Part shown: positions 14,767 to 23,486 of the stretch, one piece after another
Layout of the letters: each line of letters starts with the position of its first letter
How positions within the stretch are numbered: the first letter of the stretch is position 1
DNA from: Flemingiibacterium sp045578725
GTDB taxonomy: Bacteria; Bacillota; Clostridia; Oscillospirales; CAG-272
Direction: 5' to 3'
Assembly: GCA_045578725.1 (NCBI GenBank)
Contig: JAZNKS010000096.1
Span: 29,964-93,963 of the forward strand
DNA: 64,000 nt
Position numbers and translations under genes: made by a program
The notes under the pieces: generated by a model
Databases searched by the model: none
Told to the model about the DNA's origin: nothing
What the model saw: the letters and a program-made list of their open reading frames with translations, nothing else

Positions 14767-17007
14767 TTATTTGGCTTCGGCAATTCCCTGCTGTTCGATG
14801 ACCGACTGCGCCATCTTGCGCTGTGCCATGACCAGCTTGTAGTAAATGCCCTTATTTTCCAGAAGCTCGCTGTGCGTGCCGAATTCGGCGACGCGGCCCT
14901 TATCGAGCACCAGCAGCTTATCCGCATTGCGCAGAGTCGAAAGACGGTGCGCGATGGCAAATACCGTGCGGTTCTCGGTCAGCTTGTTCAGCGAATCCTG
15001 AATCAGCTTCTCGGTTTCGGTATCCAGCGCGGCCGTCGCCTCATCGAGGATCAGAATCCGCGGATTGTGGATAACCGCGCGGGCGATGGCGATTCTCTGG
15101 CGCTCACCGCCGGAGAGGCTGTAGCCCTTTTCGCCGACCATCGTATTGTAGCCCTCGGGCAGATTCAGGATGAAATCGTGCGCGTTGGCAATCCGGGCGG
15201 CGGCAATGACCTGCTCATCGGTGGCGTGCGGCATCGCATATTTGATGTTGTCGCGGATGGTTCCCGAGAAGAGGAAGGTTTCCTGCAGAACGATACCGAT
15301 CTGGGTGCGGAGCGCGTTCTGGGAGATATCCTTGATGTTGACGGCATCGATCTCGATGGAGCCCTCGTTGACATCGTACAGACGCATGAGCAGATTGATC
15401 AGCGTGGTCTTTCCGGAGCCGGAGTGGCCGACAATACCGATCATTTCACCGGGATTGACATGGAAGGAAACGTTCTCCAGCACGGGATTGTAGCTCTCGT
15501 AGCCGAAGGTGACATTCTTTACGTCCACTTCGCCCTCGATACGGATATCCAGCGGGAGGTCGATATCCTGCACCTCGGCGTTCTCCTCGACGATCTCGAA
15601 GATCTTGGAAAGGCTGGTTAAGAAGTTGGAGATGTTTCTCGGGATGAAGGTGATGTACAGCAGCGGCGCGTAGATGATGTTGGAATAGGAGTTGATCTGA
15701 TGGAGCGTACCGACCAGCATATCGCCGTGGAAGAGCAGATAGTTGCCGTACAGCAGGATCAGATAGCTGCCAAGGCGCATTCCGAAGCCCAGCAGCGGGA
15801 AGATCGTATCGAAGATCTTCGCAGTGGCTTCATTCTGCGTGGCATGATTCTGCGAGGCGGTCATGAAGCGCTTGATCTCGCTCTTTTCGCGGCCGAAGCA
15901 CTTGACCACGCGGATACCGTTGAGGATATCCTGCAGCAGGTGATTGGTTCTCTGACCGAGCACCCAGAGGCGGCGGTTGCGCATCTGGACGAAGGCCCAG
16001 AATTTCGTCAGAATGAAGACGATGAAGGGAATCGGCACGAAGATGAAGAGCGCCATGATCGGGCTGATGATCAGCATGACAATCAGACCGATGAGGAAGG
16101 ACGACAGCTGCACAAAGAGTGAGGGCATCTGGTTAACCACAAAGTCCTGTGCTACCGCAACGTCGCTGTTGACGCGGGCCATCAGATCACCGGTGGATTT
16201 TCTCTGAATCGAAGAGAGGGAAAGCGACTGGATTTTTTCATAGAGCACGGCGCGCATCATCAGCGTGAATTTATTGCCGGTGATGGCGGAGAGGCGGCTC
16301 TGGAGAACGGCCAGCGCCCGGTGCAGAAGATCCAGCGAAATGATCGCCAGAACGATCAGCGCGAATTTGGTCATCTCGCTTGCCTGTCCGTGGGTCGCGG
16401 TATTCAGAATGTAATTATTCAGCGCGGTCTTCTGAATCTGCGGGACGAGGAACTGGAAGATGACATTGAAGATGGCGACGATGAACGGGAAGCACATCAT
16501 CAGCCGCAGACCCTTGGTCATGGCGAACAGCTTCTTGTAAACCACCATCGGATTGAGGCAGTAGGGGCAGATGCTGGTGCCGCGCACGAACGGGCGGCCG
16601 CACTTCGGGCAGAAGCGCTCCTGCTCGGAGTTGGTGATCGGCTCGTCCTTTTCGGGAGTCTCGGCCAGAATCTCGCAGGCCTTGACCAGCACCGAATAGC
16701 GGGGCAGATGGCGGCCGGATACGAACTGGCAGATCAGCGTGGTTCCCTCTCCGAAGTTGGCATAGAAGCCGCAGCTTCCGTACATGACCTCGGTGCGGAA
16801 ATCGGTGGCGCCGCGGATTTCATACGAGGCCAGCAGCCGATCGTCCAGGATCTTGTAGATTTTTGTATTGGTGACGGCGATGAAGCCGGAGACGAAACGG
16901 TCCTCGAGAATGTTGAAGGGCATACAGTACATGAGCTTTTCGCCCGCCTGCATCGCACCGTCGAGAACGCCTTTTTCGGTCTCGGGCAGATCAAACAGAA
17001 GTTTCAT
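14767..17007 (-). CDS. ABC exporter with N-terminal PH-like and Zn-ribbon domains
   Basis: A 746-residue fused ABC exporter half-molecule. Residues 1-120 form a domain resembling bacterial PH-like folds, followed by a zinc ribbon (C133, C136, C147, C150), six membrane helices (about 165-440) and an ATPase with Walker A GHSGSGKTT, signature LSGGERQR, Walker B ILILDEATAALD and switch His in AIAHRLSTL. A cytoplasmic regulatory domain ahead of the exporter core is unusual. It is last in a three-gene unit with the DUF1854 protein and a second exporter of the same design; the two presumably form a heterodimer. Substrate unknown. Confidence 0.88.
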   Translation of the reverse strand: MKLLFDLPETEKGVLDGAMQAGEKLMYCMPFNILEDRFVSGFIAVTNTKIYKILDDRLLASYEIRGATDFRTEVMYGSCGFYANFGEGTTLICQFVSGRHLPRYSVLVKACEILAETPEKDEPITNSEQERFCPKCGRPFVRGTSICPYCLNPMVVYKKLFAMTKGLRLMMCFPFIVAIFNVIFQFLVPQIQKTALNNYILNTATHGQASEMTKFALIVLAIISLDLLHRALAVLQSRLSAITGNKFTLMMRAVLYEKIQSLSLSSIQRKSTGDLMARVNSDVAVAQDFVVNQMPSLFVQLSSFLIGLIVMLIISPIMALFIFVPIPFIVFILTKFWAFVQMRNRRLWVLGQRTNHLLQDILNGIRVVKCFGREKSEIKRFMTASQNHATQNEATAKIFDTIFPLLGFGMRLGSYLILLYGNYLLFHGDMLVGTLHQINSYSNIIYAPLLYITFIPRNISNFLTSLSKIFEIVEENAEVQDIDLPLDIRIEGEVDVKNVTFGYESYNPVLENVSFHVNPGEMIGIVGHSGSGKTTLINLLMRLYDVNEGSIEIDAVNIKDISQNALRTQIGIVLQETFLFSGTIRDNIKYAMPHATDEQVIAAARIANAHDFILNLPEGYNTMVGEKGYSLSGGERQRIAIARAVIHNPRILILDEATAALDTETEKLIQDSLNKLTENRTVFAIAHRLSTLRNADKLLVLDKGRVAEFGTHSELLENKGIYYKLVMAQRKMAQSVIEQQGIAEAK

Positions 17008-17034
17008 AGCGGAGCTTTCTCCATTTCCCGGGAT

Positions 17035-17730
17035 TTACAGGTAAATCTCGATTTTCTTGAGGCTTACGGGGTCCAGCTTCTGGGGATCGAGAATCTGGAA
17101 TACGTTTCCGTCGATATCGTTGATGAAGATGCGGCCGTCCTCCAGCGTACGGATGTTGGAGAAGGGATTGTTCAGAACGAAGGTAACATGGCCGGCCGTG
17201 GTCAGCACATCCCAGTACAGATAGCCGAACTTGTCCTTGACCGAGGTGATCTTCTGGATCTGCGGCGTGAAGTAGCGGCGGTCCAGCTCCTCAAGCAGCA
17301 GCGCCTGCGTACCTTCATCGAAATCGCTCATCCGGCGGATCATGCCGATCTCCTTGCCGCGGCCCTGCTTTTTGGAGTCGGGCTGACGGACGGAGAGAAA
17401 TTCATCCGGATTGGTGACCGGGAAGGAGCGCAGTACAATGACACGCTCAAAGCTCTCCTCTTCCCCCTTGTCATTGATAATGTCCAGCGAAATCAGATCG
17501 CCGCCGGAACGCTTGAATTTCGCATTCTCGGGGGTCAGATTGATGGAAACACGCTCGTTTTCCAGAATCAGATCACCGTCATCGCTGCCGTCACCCATGA
17601 TGTCGTTCTTGGCCTTTGCCTTGGGCTTTGCTTCAGCGGCGGGCTTTGTATCCTTCTTTTCTTCTGCAGGTTTCTCTGCTGCAGGTTTCTCTTCCTTTAC
17701 TTCAACCTGCTTGTTCTCATTTTCTGCCAT
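17035..17730 (-). CDS. DUF1854 protein with Lys/Glu/Ala-rich N-terminus
   Basis: A 231-residue cytoplasmic protein. Residues 1-45 are low-complexity (Lys, Glu, Ala, Pro); the rest is DUF1854, with VIVLRSFPVTNPDEFLSVRQ, then GMIRRMSDFDEGTQALLLEELDRRYFTPQI and KFGYLYWDVLTTAGHVTFVL. DUF1854 proteins are typically encoded between or beside ABC exporters, and proteobacterial relatives are annotated as associated with cyanophycin metabolism (from memory). Here it sits between two exporter genes with gaps of 27 and 42 bp, so it is probably a subunit or regulator of that transporter. AAAGGAG precedes ATG 17730. Confidence 0.85.
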   Translation of the reverse strand: MAENENKQVEVKEEKPAAEKPAEEKKDTKPAAEAKPKAKAKNDIMGDGSDDGDLILENERVSINLTPENAKFKRSGGDLISLDIINDKGEEESFERVIVLRSFPVTNPDEFLSVRQPDSKKQGRGKEIGMIRRMSDFDEGTQALLLEELDRRYFTPQIQKITSVKDKFGYLYWDVLTTAGHVTFVLNNPFSNIRTLEDGRIFINDIDGNVFQILDPQKLDPVSLKKIEIYL

Positions 17731-17772
17731 GATGTTAGTCTCCTTTATGATCGGGATTGATGATTGCGGCAG

Positions 17773-20244
17773 TTACATACCGGCGATGATCTTCTTGTTC
17801 GCCTCACTCTGCAGCATATACAGACGGTAGAATACGCCCTTCTTAGCCAGCAGTTCGGCGTGCGAGCCCTCCTCGGCAATCTCGCCGTTTTCGATAACGA
17901 AGAGGCGGTTGCAGTCCTTGAGGGTGGACAGGCGGTGCGCGATGGTGATCGTCGTGCGGCCCTCAATCAGCGAGGACAGCGCATCCTGAATCAGGCGCTC
18001 GGTTTCGGTATCCATGGCCGCGGTCGCCTCATCGAGGATAAGGATCGACGGGGCCAGCAGCAGTGCACGCGCAATGGAAATACGCTGCTGCTCACCGCCG
18101 GACAGCGACCGGCATCCGGTGCCGACCAGCGTTTCGTAGCCCTCGGGCAGGCGCAGGATGAAGTCATGGGCATTCGCGGCCTTGGCGGCGGCGATGACCT
18201 CCTCCATCGTGGCATCCGGCCTTGCGTAGCGGATGTTGTCGGCGATGGTTCCCTTGAACAGGAAGATTTCCTGGGATACGATCGAGATATTCTTGCGGAG
18301 CGATTCGGTGAGAATCTGCTTGACATTCACACCGTCGATGGTGATCGTGCCGCTGATGGTGTCATACAGACGGTTGATCAGGTTGGCGATGGTCGATTTG
18401 CCGCTTCCCGTGTGGCCGACCAGACCGATGTGATCGCCGGCGTTTATCTTCAGCGATACATTCTTCAGAATCGGGCGGTTGGGAGCGTAGTGGAAGCAGA
18501 CATTGCTGAATTCGATATCGCCGGCCAGCCGCTCAAAGGCAACCGGCTCCTTGGCATCGGTAATCTCGGGGATCGCATCGACGATCTCGAACATACGCTG
18601 TGCGCAGTTGGCGGTATCGGTCACCATGTTGGTGAAGTTGGTGAAGAAGTTCAGCGGGCCGAAAATCATGCCGATGTAGCTGAGGTAGGTGGCGAATTCA
18701 CCGTAGGTCATCTCCTGGGACATGACCTTGAGGCCGCCGAATCCCCAGATGGCCTGCGAGGACAGACCGATCAGCAGACCGACCAGCGGGAAGATGGTCA
18801 GCGAAACGAGGTTGACCTGCAGGTTTGCCTGGGTCAGCTTTTCGGCATAGCCGTAGAAGCGGTTGGTTTCCTCGGCCTCCTTGGAGAAGGCCTTGACCAC
18901 GCGGATACCGGTCAGGGAGTCGCCCAGCATCGCATTGAGGCTGGAGGAGCGGCGCCATTGCTTGGAATACATCCGCCAGAGTTTTGGGAGCATGAACTTG
19001 AAGATGCAGACGATGATCGGCACGGGAATGAAGACGATCAGAGTCAGCTGCCAGTTCAGGCTGAAGAGGAAGATCGTCAGACCGATGAAGTTGAGCGCAT
19101 TGATGACGAAGTTCGGCACACCGTCAATGAAGAAGGCGCGGATCCGGTCGGCATCATAGTTGACGCGGGTGATCAGACGGCCGGTCTGGTTGTTGTTGAA
19201 GAAGGAAAGCGAGAGATTCTGGAGCGCGGTGAAGATCTCCATCTTCATGTTCAGCGTTACGCGGGTGGACATGGTGGCGTTGGCGCGGTTCTGGAGGATC
19301 GAGATTCCCAGCGACAGAATCGCAATGCCGAAGATGACACCGATGAGGATGAAGAGCCAGTGCTCGCTGTGCATCGTACCGACCGCCTTGTCGCCGACCA
19401 TACCGGGCTTTGTGATAACCTGGTCGAAGAGGATGCGGTTGGAGATGATCGGATTGACAAGATTGATGGCCGAGGTGGCGACCATGCAGAAAAGGACGGT
19501 GGTAAGCTGAAGCTTGAAGGGCTTGAAATAGCCCATCAGGCGTACGAATACGGCATTCTGGTTGGTGCAGTATTCGCAGATCTTGCGGTCCTGATCGGAA
19601 TAGACCCGTCCGCACTTGGGGCAGCGGGCGTTGAACTGATCGAAGATAGGATCGTCGTCCTTCACCGTGTCGCCGCGCAGCAGGCGGTTCATGATGTCGA
19701 TGAAGGCAAACAGCTTCCGTTTGCGTGCGTTGGTGCAGAAGGCGATGACAATGGTGGTGGCATCCGCATCCCGCTCCTTCTGAAGGCGTTTTTCCTCGTC
19801 AAAGTCGAGCCGCACACCGGCCGGCGTCCTCTCGATTTCACGCGGATGATCCTTGGCCAGCAGCCGGTTGGACGATACGAAGTTGTCCACATACGGATCC
19901 GTGACACGCTTCATGTCGAAGGTCTGTACAACAGCGTTTTTGAACAGATCGGGAATGAAGGCGGCCTTGGCGGCCTTCTCGGCAGCCTTATCTCCCTTTT
20001 TGGAGCTTTTGGCGGCCTCGGCCTGCTGCCTTGCCTTTTTGCGCTTCTGTTCGGTTTCGTTGTCCGAGGTGACCGACATGGTGTAGAGCTTCATGGCCTT
20101 GGCATCCAGCGCCAGCCAGCTCTCACCGAAGTTGCCCTCGTGGTCAAGGTCCAGCTCCAGCACCATATCGAGGCTCTCGGTATCGATGCTGTGCTCCTTG
20201 AATCCGATGGCCGCTTCCCCGGTCAGTTTTTCAAGTGGAAGCAT
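17773..20244 (-). CDS. ABC exporter with long N-terminal domain and Zn ribbon
   Basis: An 823-residue exporter of the same design as the one at 14767. It has an N-terminal domain interrupted by a Lys/Ala-rich charged helix (66-98), a zinc ribbon (C208, C211, C223, C226), six membrane helices (about 240-520), and an ATPase with GHTGSGKST, LSGGEQQR, ILILDEATAAMD and TIAHRLSTL. The start at 20244 is supported by AAGGA 5 nt before; the open frame continues upstream but without a start near the stronger AAAGGAGAGG at 20290. It is the first gene of the trio, read from a promoter at 20381-20408. Confidence 0.87.
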   Translation of the reverse strand: MLPLEKLTGEAAIGFKEHSIDTESLDMVLELDLDHEGNFGESWLALDAKAMKLYTMSVTSDNETEQKRKKARQQAEAAKSSKKGDKAAEKAAKAAFIPDLFKNAVVQTFDMKRVTDPYVDNFVSSNRLLAKDHPREIERTPAGVRLDFDEEKRLQKERDADATTIVIAFCTNARKRKLFAFIDIMNRLLRGDTVKDDDPIFDQFNARCPKCGRVYSDQDRKICEYCTNQNAVFVRLMGYFKPFKLQLTTVLFCMVATSAINLVNPIISNRILFDQVITKPGMVGDKAVGTMHSEHWLFILIGVIFGIAILSLGISILQNRANATMSTRVTLNMKMEIFTALQNLSLSFFNNNQTGRLITRVNYDADRIRAFFIDGVPNFVINALNFIGLTIFLFSLNWQLTLIVFIPVPIIVCIFKFMLPKLWRMYSKQWRRSSSLNAMLGDSLTGIRVVKAFSKEAEETNRFYGYAEKLTQANLQVNLVSLTIFPLVGLLIGLSSQAIWGFGGLKVMSQEMTYGEFATYLSYIGMIFGPLNFFTNFTNMVTDTANCAQRMFEIVDAIPEITDAKEPVAFERLAGDIEFSNVCFHYAPNRPILKNVSLKINAGDHIGLVGHTGSGKSTIANLINRLYDTISGTITIDGVNVKQILTESLRKNISIVSQEIFLFKGTIADNIRYARPDATMEEVIAAAKAANAHDFILRLPEGYETLVGTGCRSLSGGEQQRISIARALLLAPSILILDEATAAMDTETERLIQDALSSLIEGRTTITIAHRLSTLKDCNRLFVIENGEIAEEGSHAELLAKKGVFYRLYMLQSEANKKIIAGM

Positions 20245-20380
20245 AGAGGTCCTTGCGGTCCGCCCGCTTTGGAAATCCGGGCAGACCTCTCCTTTCAGAG
20301 GATTTTCGCATATGACGGCAAAAATTTTCAAAAAGAGATCAAAAAAGAGATTGCAGGATTCGCCGCTATATGTTATAATA

Positions 20381-20408
20381 AATATATCATAATATCCCAA
20401 AGTTTCAA
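20381..20408 (-). promoter_or_regulatory. Probable promoter for ABC/DUF1854/ABC operon
   Basis: On the minus strand TTGAAA (20408-20403), 16-bp spacer and TATATT (20386-20381), about 140 bp before the first start codon. The untranslated leader contains a good but apparently unused AAAGGAGAGG. Confidence 0.5.
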
Positions 20409-20590
20409 GAGGGTTTCGGAAATTTGTTCAATTTCGGTTATCTGCACAAATTTGCGCGCGAATTTCGTGGAATTTTCTGGCGATATTTTTGTACAAATTT
20501 CGTTTCGATTTTCCGGAAGCTTTTGTGTCATCCGACAAACCCCAAAAAATTGCAACGATTTTTGTAAATAATTAACAAAGGAGAACTGTC
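20409..20590. other. AT-rich intergenic stretch with repeated AATTT motifs
   Basis: This stretch between divergent genes holds no gene, but AAATTT/AATTTC words recur at roughly helical spacing from 20418 to 20512, suggesting intrinsically bent DNA or UP-like elements. I could not place a convincing promoter for the 114-aa gene in it. Confidence 0.4.
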
Positions 20591-20935
20591 ATGGCCGGCT
20601 TCCTCAAACGGCTCTTCAAAAACAAGAACGAAAACTCAAAATCCTTCCGGATTGATATGGCAAAGCATCTGTCCGGGCGCGCCATCAAATACTGCACCGA
20701 GCGCAACATGGAGGACAATACCGACCTGGTCATCGGCCGTTCGGGCTGTCTTTCCATCAAGGATGACGAATTTCTGGTGCTCTCCAGTGCCGATATCGTT
20801 TTCCGCTGCAAAATCACGGAGCTGAAGGCATGGGAGCTGATGAGCAATGACGGCGCGATGCTCACCGGTCCCGATCTCACGCACGGCGGAAAAGAGCGCA
20901 CGATTATGGTTTACTATACCTATTATATTAAGTAG
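20591..20935 (+). CDS. Hypothetical protein, 114 aa
   Basis: A small soluble protein that starts with a basic amphipathic helix (AGFLKRLFKNKNENSKSF), which could touch the membrane, followed by a beta-rich domain (NTDLVIGRSGCLSIKDDEFLVLSSADIVFRCKITELKAWEL; HGGKERTIMVYYTYYI). The pattern 'GxxGCLSI..DEFLVLS...VFRC.I..LKAWELMSNDGAMLTGPDL' suggests a beta-barrel with a PH-like fold, but I do not recognise a named family. AAAGGAG lies 8 nt before ATG 20591. It is divergent from the ABC/DUF1854 operon. Confidence 0.7.
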   Translation: MAGFLKRLFKNKNENSKSFRIDMAKHLSGRAIKYCTERNMEDNTDLVIGRSGCLSIKDDEFLVLSSADIVFRCKITELKAWELMSNDGAMLTGPDLTHGGKERTIMVYYTYYIK

Positions 20936-21073
20936 GCCTTCCGGCAATGGGGCAGTTTCCCCCCAAAGCAAGACTTTTTGTCCGGAATTCACGCAATTTC
21001 CCGGAAGGAAAATCTGCATTTTTGTACAGAACGCCAAAAGACGAAAATTGGCCAAAAAAATTTGCAAAATGTC

Positions 21074-21102
21074 TTGCAATTTTCCCGCAAAACGTTTATT
21101 AT
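21074..21102 (+). promoter_or_regulatory. Promoter for sugar-oxidoreductase operon
   Basis: TTGCAA (21074-21079), 17-bp spacer, TATTAT (21097-21102), 100 bp before the first gene. Confidence 0.6.
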
Positions 21103-21108
21103 ATACAT

Positions 21109-21171
21109 GAGCGGCAATTCCGCTCGTGTGCGGTAAAGACCGTCACGGTTATGGACGGCAATCTTTGCCGT
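21109..21171 (+). promoter_or_regulatory. Structured 5' leader with hairpins
   Basis: The leader contains GAGCGG-CAATT-CCGCTC (21109-21125) and ACGGCAA-TCT-TTGCCGT (21155-21171) hairpins, with a GACCGTCACGGTTATGGACGG region between them. There is no T run, so this is not a simple attenuator; it may stabilise the mRNA or bind a regulator. Confidence 0.4.
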
Positions 21172-21203
21172 AATGTTGAAATCTATTTTTGGAGGTAGTT
21201 ATT

Positions 21204-22307
21204 ATGGCTACAATCATCGGTGCAAACGACACCATCCGCGTGGGCATCATCGGCTGCGGCGGCATCGCCAACGGCAAGCATATGCCCAACATCAAAAAGG
21301 TTCCCGGCGTTGAGATGGTTGCATTCTGCGACATCATCATCGAAAAGGCCGAGAAGGCAAAGAAGAACTACGGTACGCCCGATGCCGCTGTTTACGAGGA
21401 TTACAAGCAGCTGCTCGAGGACAAGACAATCGATGTCGTTCATGTCTGCACCCCCAACCGTGCACACAGCTTCATCACCGTTGACGCGCTGAACGCCGGC
21501 AAGCACGTTATGTGCGAAAAGCCCATGGCCATCAACTCCGCTGAGGCTCTCAAGATGATCGAAGCCGCCAAGAAGAGCGGCAAGAAGCTCACCATCGGCT
21601 ACCAGAGCCGTCAGAGAGCAAACTCCCGGTTCATGAAGGCAGAGGCCGAGAAGGGCACCTTCGGTGATATCTACTACGCTGAAGCCATCGCCATCCGCCG
21701 CCGCGCCGTTCCGACCTGGGGCGTATTCCTCAACGAATACGAGCAGGGCGGCGGTCCGCTGATCGATATCGGCACCCATGCTCTGGACCTCACTCTCTGG
21801 ATGATGGACAACTACAAGCCGAAGTACTGCCTCGGCACTACCTACCATGCACTCAATAACCAGACCCAGACCGGCAACGCATGGGGCGACTGGGATCCCG
21901 AAAAATTCACCGTTGAGGATGCTGCATTCGGTATGGTTGTCATGGAGAACGGCGCTACCATCAATCTGCGTGCTACCTGGGCTCTCAACTATGCCGATCC
22001 GGCGGAAGCCATCACCACCATCTGCGGCACCAAGGCCGGTGCGGACATGAAGGGCGGCAGCGGTATGCGCATCAACCATATCATCAACGGCCGTCAGTCC
22101 ATCACCGATGTCAACATGAGCGCCGGCGGCGTTGCCTTCTATGAGGGTGCCTCCGATGACATGGCTCACCTGGAGCAGCTCCAGTGGTACGATGCCATCC
22201 GCAAGGACAAGAATCCCTGCGTTCTGCCCGAGCAGGCTTACTGCGTAACCCAGATTCTGGAAGGCATCTACACCTCCGCCAAGACCGGCGATATCTATCG
22301 TTTCTGA
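21204..22307 (+). CDS. Gfo/Idh/MocA family oxidoreductase
   Basis: A 367-residue NAD(P)-dependent sugar dehydrogenase-like protein. It has the Rossmann motif GIIGCGGIANGKHMPN (residues 14-29), the nicotinamide/substrate Lys in CEKPMA, and the C-terminal motif GGGPLIDIGTHALDLTLW with the catalytic-type Asp/His pair. Family members oxidise a ring hydroxyl of myo-inositol, 3-keto-forming glucosides or other derivatised sugars. ATG 21204 follows GGAGG by 8 nt. It is the first of eight genes reading the same way, including a second member of the family and three sugar isomerases, so it likely starts a catabolic route. Confidence 0.9.
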   Translation: MATIIGANDTIRVGIIGCGGIANGKHMPNIKKVPGVEMVAFCDIIIEKAEKAKKNYGTPDAAVYEDYKQLLEDKTIDVVHVCTPNRAHSFITVDALNAGKHVMCEKPMAINSAEALKMIEAAKKSGKKLTIGYQSRQRANSRFMKAEAEKGTFGDIYYAEAIAIRRRAVPTWGVFLNEYEQGGGPLIDIGTHALDLTLWMMDNYKPKYCLGTTYHALNNQTQTGNAWGDWDPEKFTVEDAAFGMVVMENGATINLRATWALNYADPAEAITTICGTKAGADMKGGSGMRINHIINGRQSITDVNMSAGGVAFYEGASDDMAHLEQLQWYDAIRKDKNPCVLPEQAYCVTQILEGIYTSAKTGDIYRF

Positions 22308-22369
22308 TCATACATCCGCGGCGGAGATTCCCCGCTCCGCCGCATCAATTCTGAAAGGAAGAATTTCAA

Positions 22370-23338
22370 ATGAAACTTTCCGTTCTTGCCAACTGCTACG
22401 GCAGCAAGACGCTTGACGAAACGCTCTCCATCTTCTCGAAGATGGGCGTTGAAGCCGTTGAAATCGGCGCCGGCGGCTATCCCGGCAAAGCACACTGCAA
22501 TCCCGCTGTTCTTCTGAAGGACGAGGCCGAATTCAAGAAATTCATGGCCACCTTTGAAAAGTACGGCATTGAGCCCTGCGCTCTGGCCTGCCACGGCAAC
22601 CCCGTTCATCCGAACAAGGAGATCGCCGCTTCCTTTGAGGCCGATTTCCGCGATGCCGTTCTGCTGGCTGAAAAGATGGGCCTTGACACCGTTATCACCT
22701 TCTCCGGCTGCCCCGGCGACTTCGAGGGCGCCAAGTATCCGAACTGGGTCACCTGCCCCTGGCCGGACGATTTCCTCTCGATTCTCGACTATCAGTGGAA
22801 CGAGGTTCTTATCCCCTACTGGAAGGAAGAGGTCAAGTTTGCCAACGCTCACGGCGTAACCAAGATTGCGCTGGAGATGCACCCCGGCTTCTGCGTTTAC
22901 AATCCCGAAACCCTGCTGAAGCTCCGTGCGGCCGTCGGCCCGACCATCGGCGCCAACTTCGACCCGTCCCACCTGATCTGGCAGGGCATCGATCCCGTTG
23001 CGGCCATCCGCGAGCTGGAGGGTGCCATCTACCACTTCCATGCCAAGGACACCAAGGTTGACCAGATCAACACCGCGAAGTTCGGTGTTCTGGACACCAA
23101 GCATTACGGCGATGAGCTCCATCGCTCCTGGGTCTTCCGTGCCATCGGCTACGGCAACGATATCGCTTACTGGAAGGATATCGCCTCCGCTCTCCGTCTG
23201 GTCGGCTATGATAAGGTTATGTCCATCGAGCACGAGGATTCCCTCATGAGCATCGACGAGGGTCTTGCCAAGGCTGTCGAGGTATTGAAGCAGGTTATCA
23301 TCAAGGATCCCAAGCCGGGATCGATGGCCTGGGCCTGA
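22370..23338 (+). CDS. Sugar phosphate isomerase/epimerase (TIM barrel)
   Basis: A 322-residue AP-endonuclease-2-type TIM barrel, the fold of xylose isomerase-like and IolE/IolI enzymes. Motifs include MGVEAVEIGAGGYPGKAHCN near residue 25, EMHPGFCVYNPE (a metal Glu) near 175, FDPSHLIWQGIDP near 200, HFHAKDTK near 225, and a late metal Glu in MSIEHEDSLMS near 290. It acts in the cytoplasm. It lies between two Gfo/Idh/MocA genes, so it probably isomerises or eliminates from the keto sugar they form. GAAAGGAAG precedes ATG 22370. Confidence 0.9.
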   Translation: MKLSVLANCYGSKTLDETLSIFSKMGVEAVEIGAGGYPGKAHCNPAVLLKDEAEFKKFMATFEKYGIEPCALACHGNPVHPNKEIAASFEADFRDAVLLAEKMGLDTVITFSGCPGDFEGAKYPNWVTCPWPDDFLSILDYQWNEVLIPYWKEEVKFANAHGVTKIALEMHPGFCVYNPETLLKLRAAVGPTIGANFDPSHLIWQGIDPVAAIRELEGAIYHFHAKDTKVDQINTAKFGVLDTKHYGDELHRSWVFRAIGYGNDIAYWKDIASALRLVGYDKVMSIEHEDSLMSIDEGLAKAVEVLKQVIIKDPKPGSMAWA

Positions 23339-23352
23339 AGCTGGGCCTGAAG
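23329..23352 (+). repeat. Tandem 12-bp duplication over a stop codon
   Basis: CTGGGCCTGAAG occurs twice in direct tandem across the end of the isomerase gene, so the TGA is duplicated within it. The gap to 23487 has two further short hairpin-like stretches but no gene. Confidence 0.6.
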
Positions 23353-23486
23353 CCCTGCATCTGCAGCGCCGCTTTGCGGCGTTATGAGTCCGGCCTGAAA
23401 GGCTCCGGGATATGCGGCGGGCGATTCGCAAGTCGTCCCTGCTGCAAATTTATTGATAGACTGATTTACTTTCAGAGGTCATACTT

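Noticed and set aside
17764..20571. 935-codon open frame opposite the second ABC exporter
   Set aside because: Shadow of the ABC gene; composition is Gly/Asp/Glu/His-biased and motif-free.
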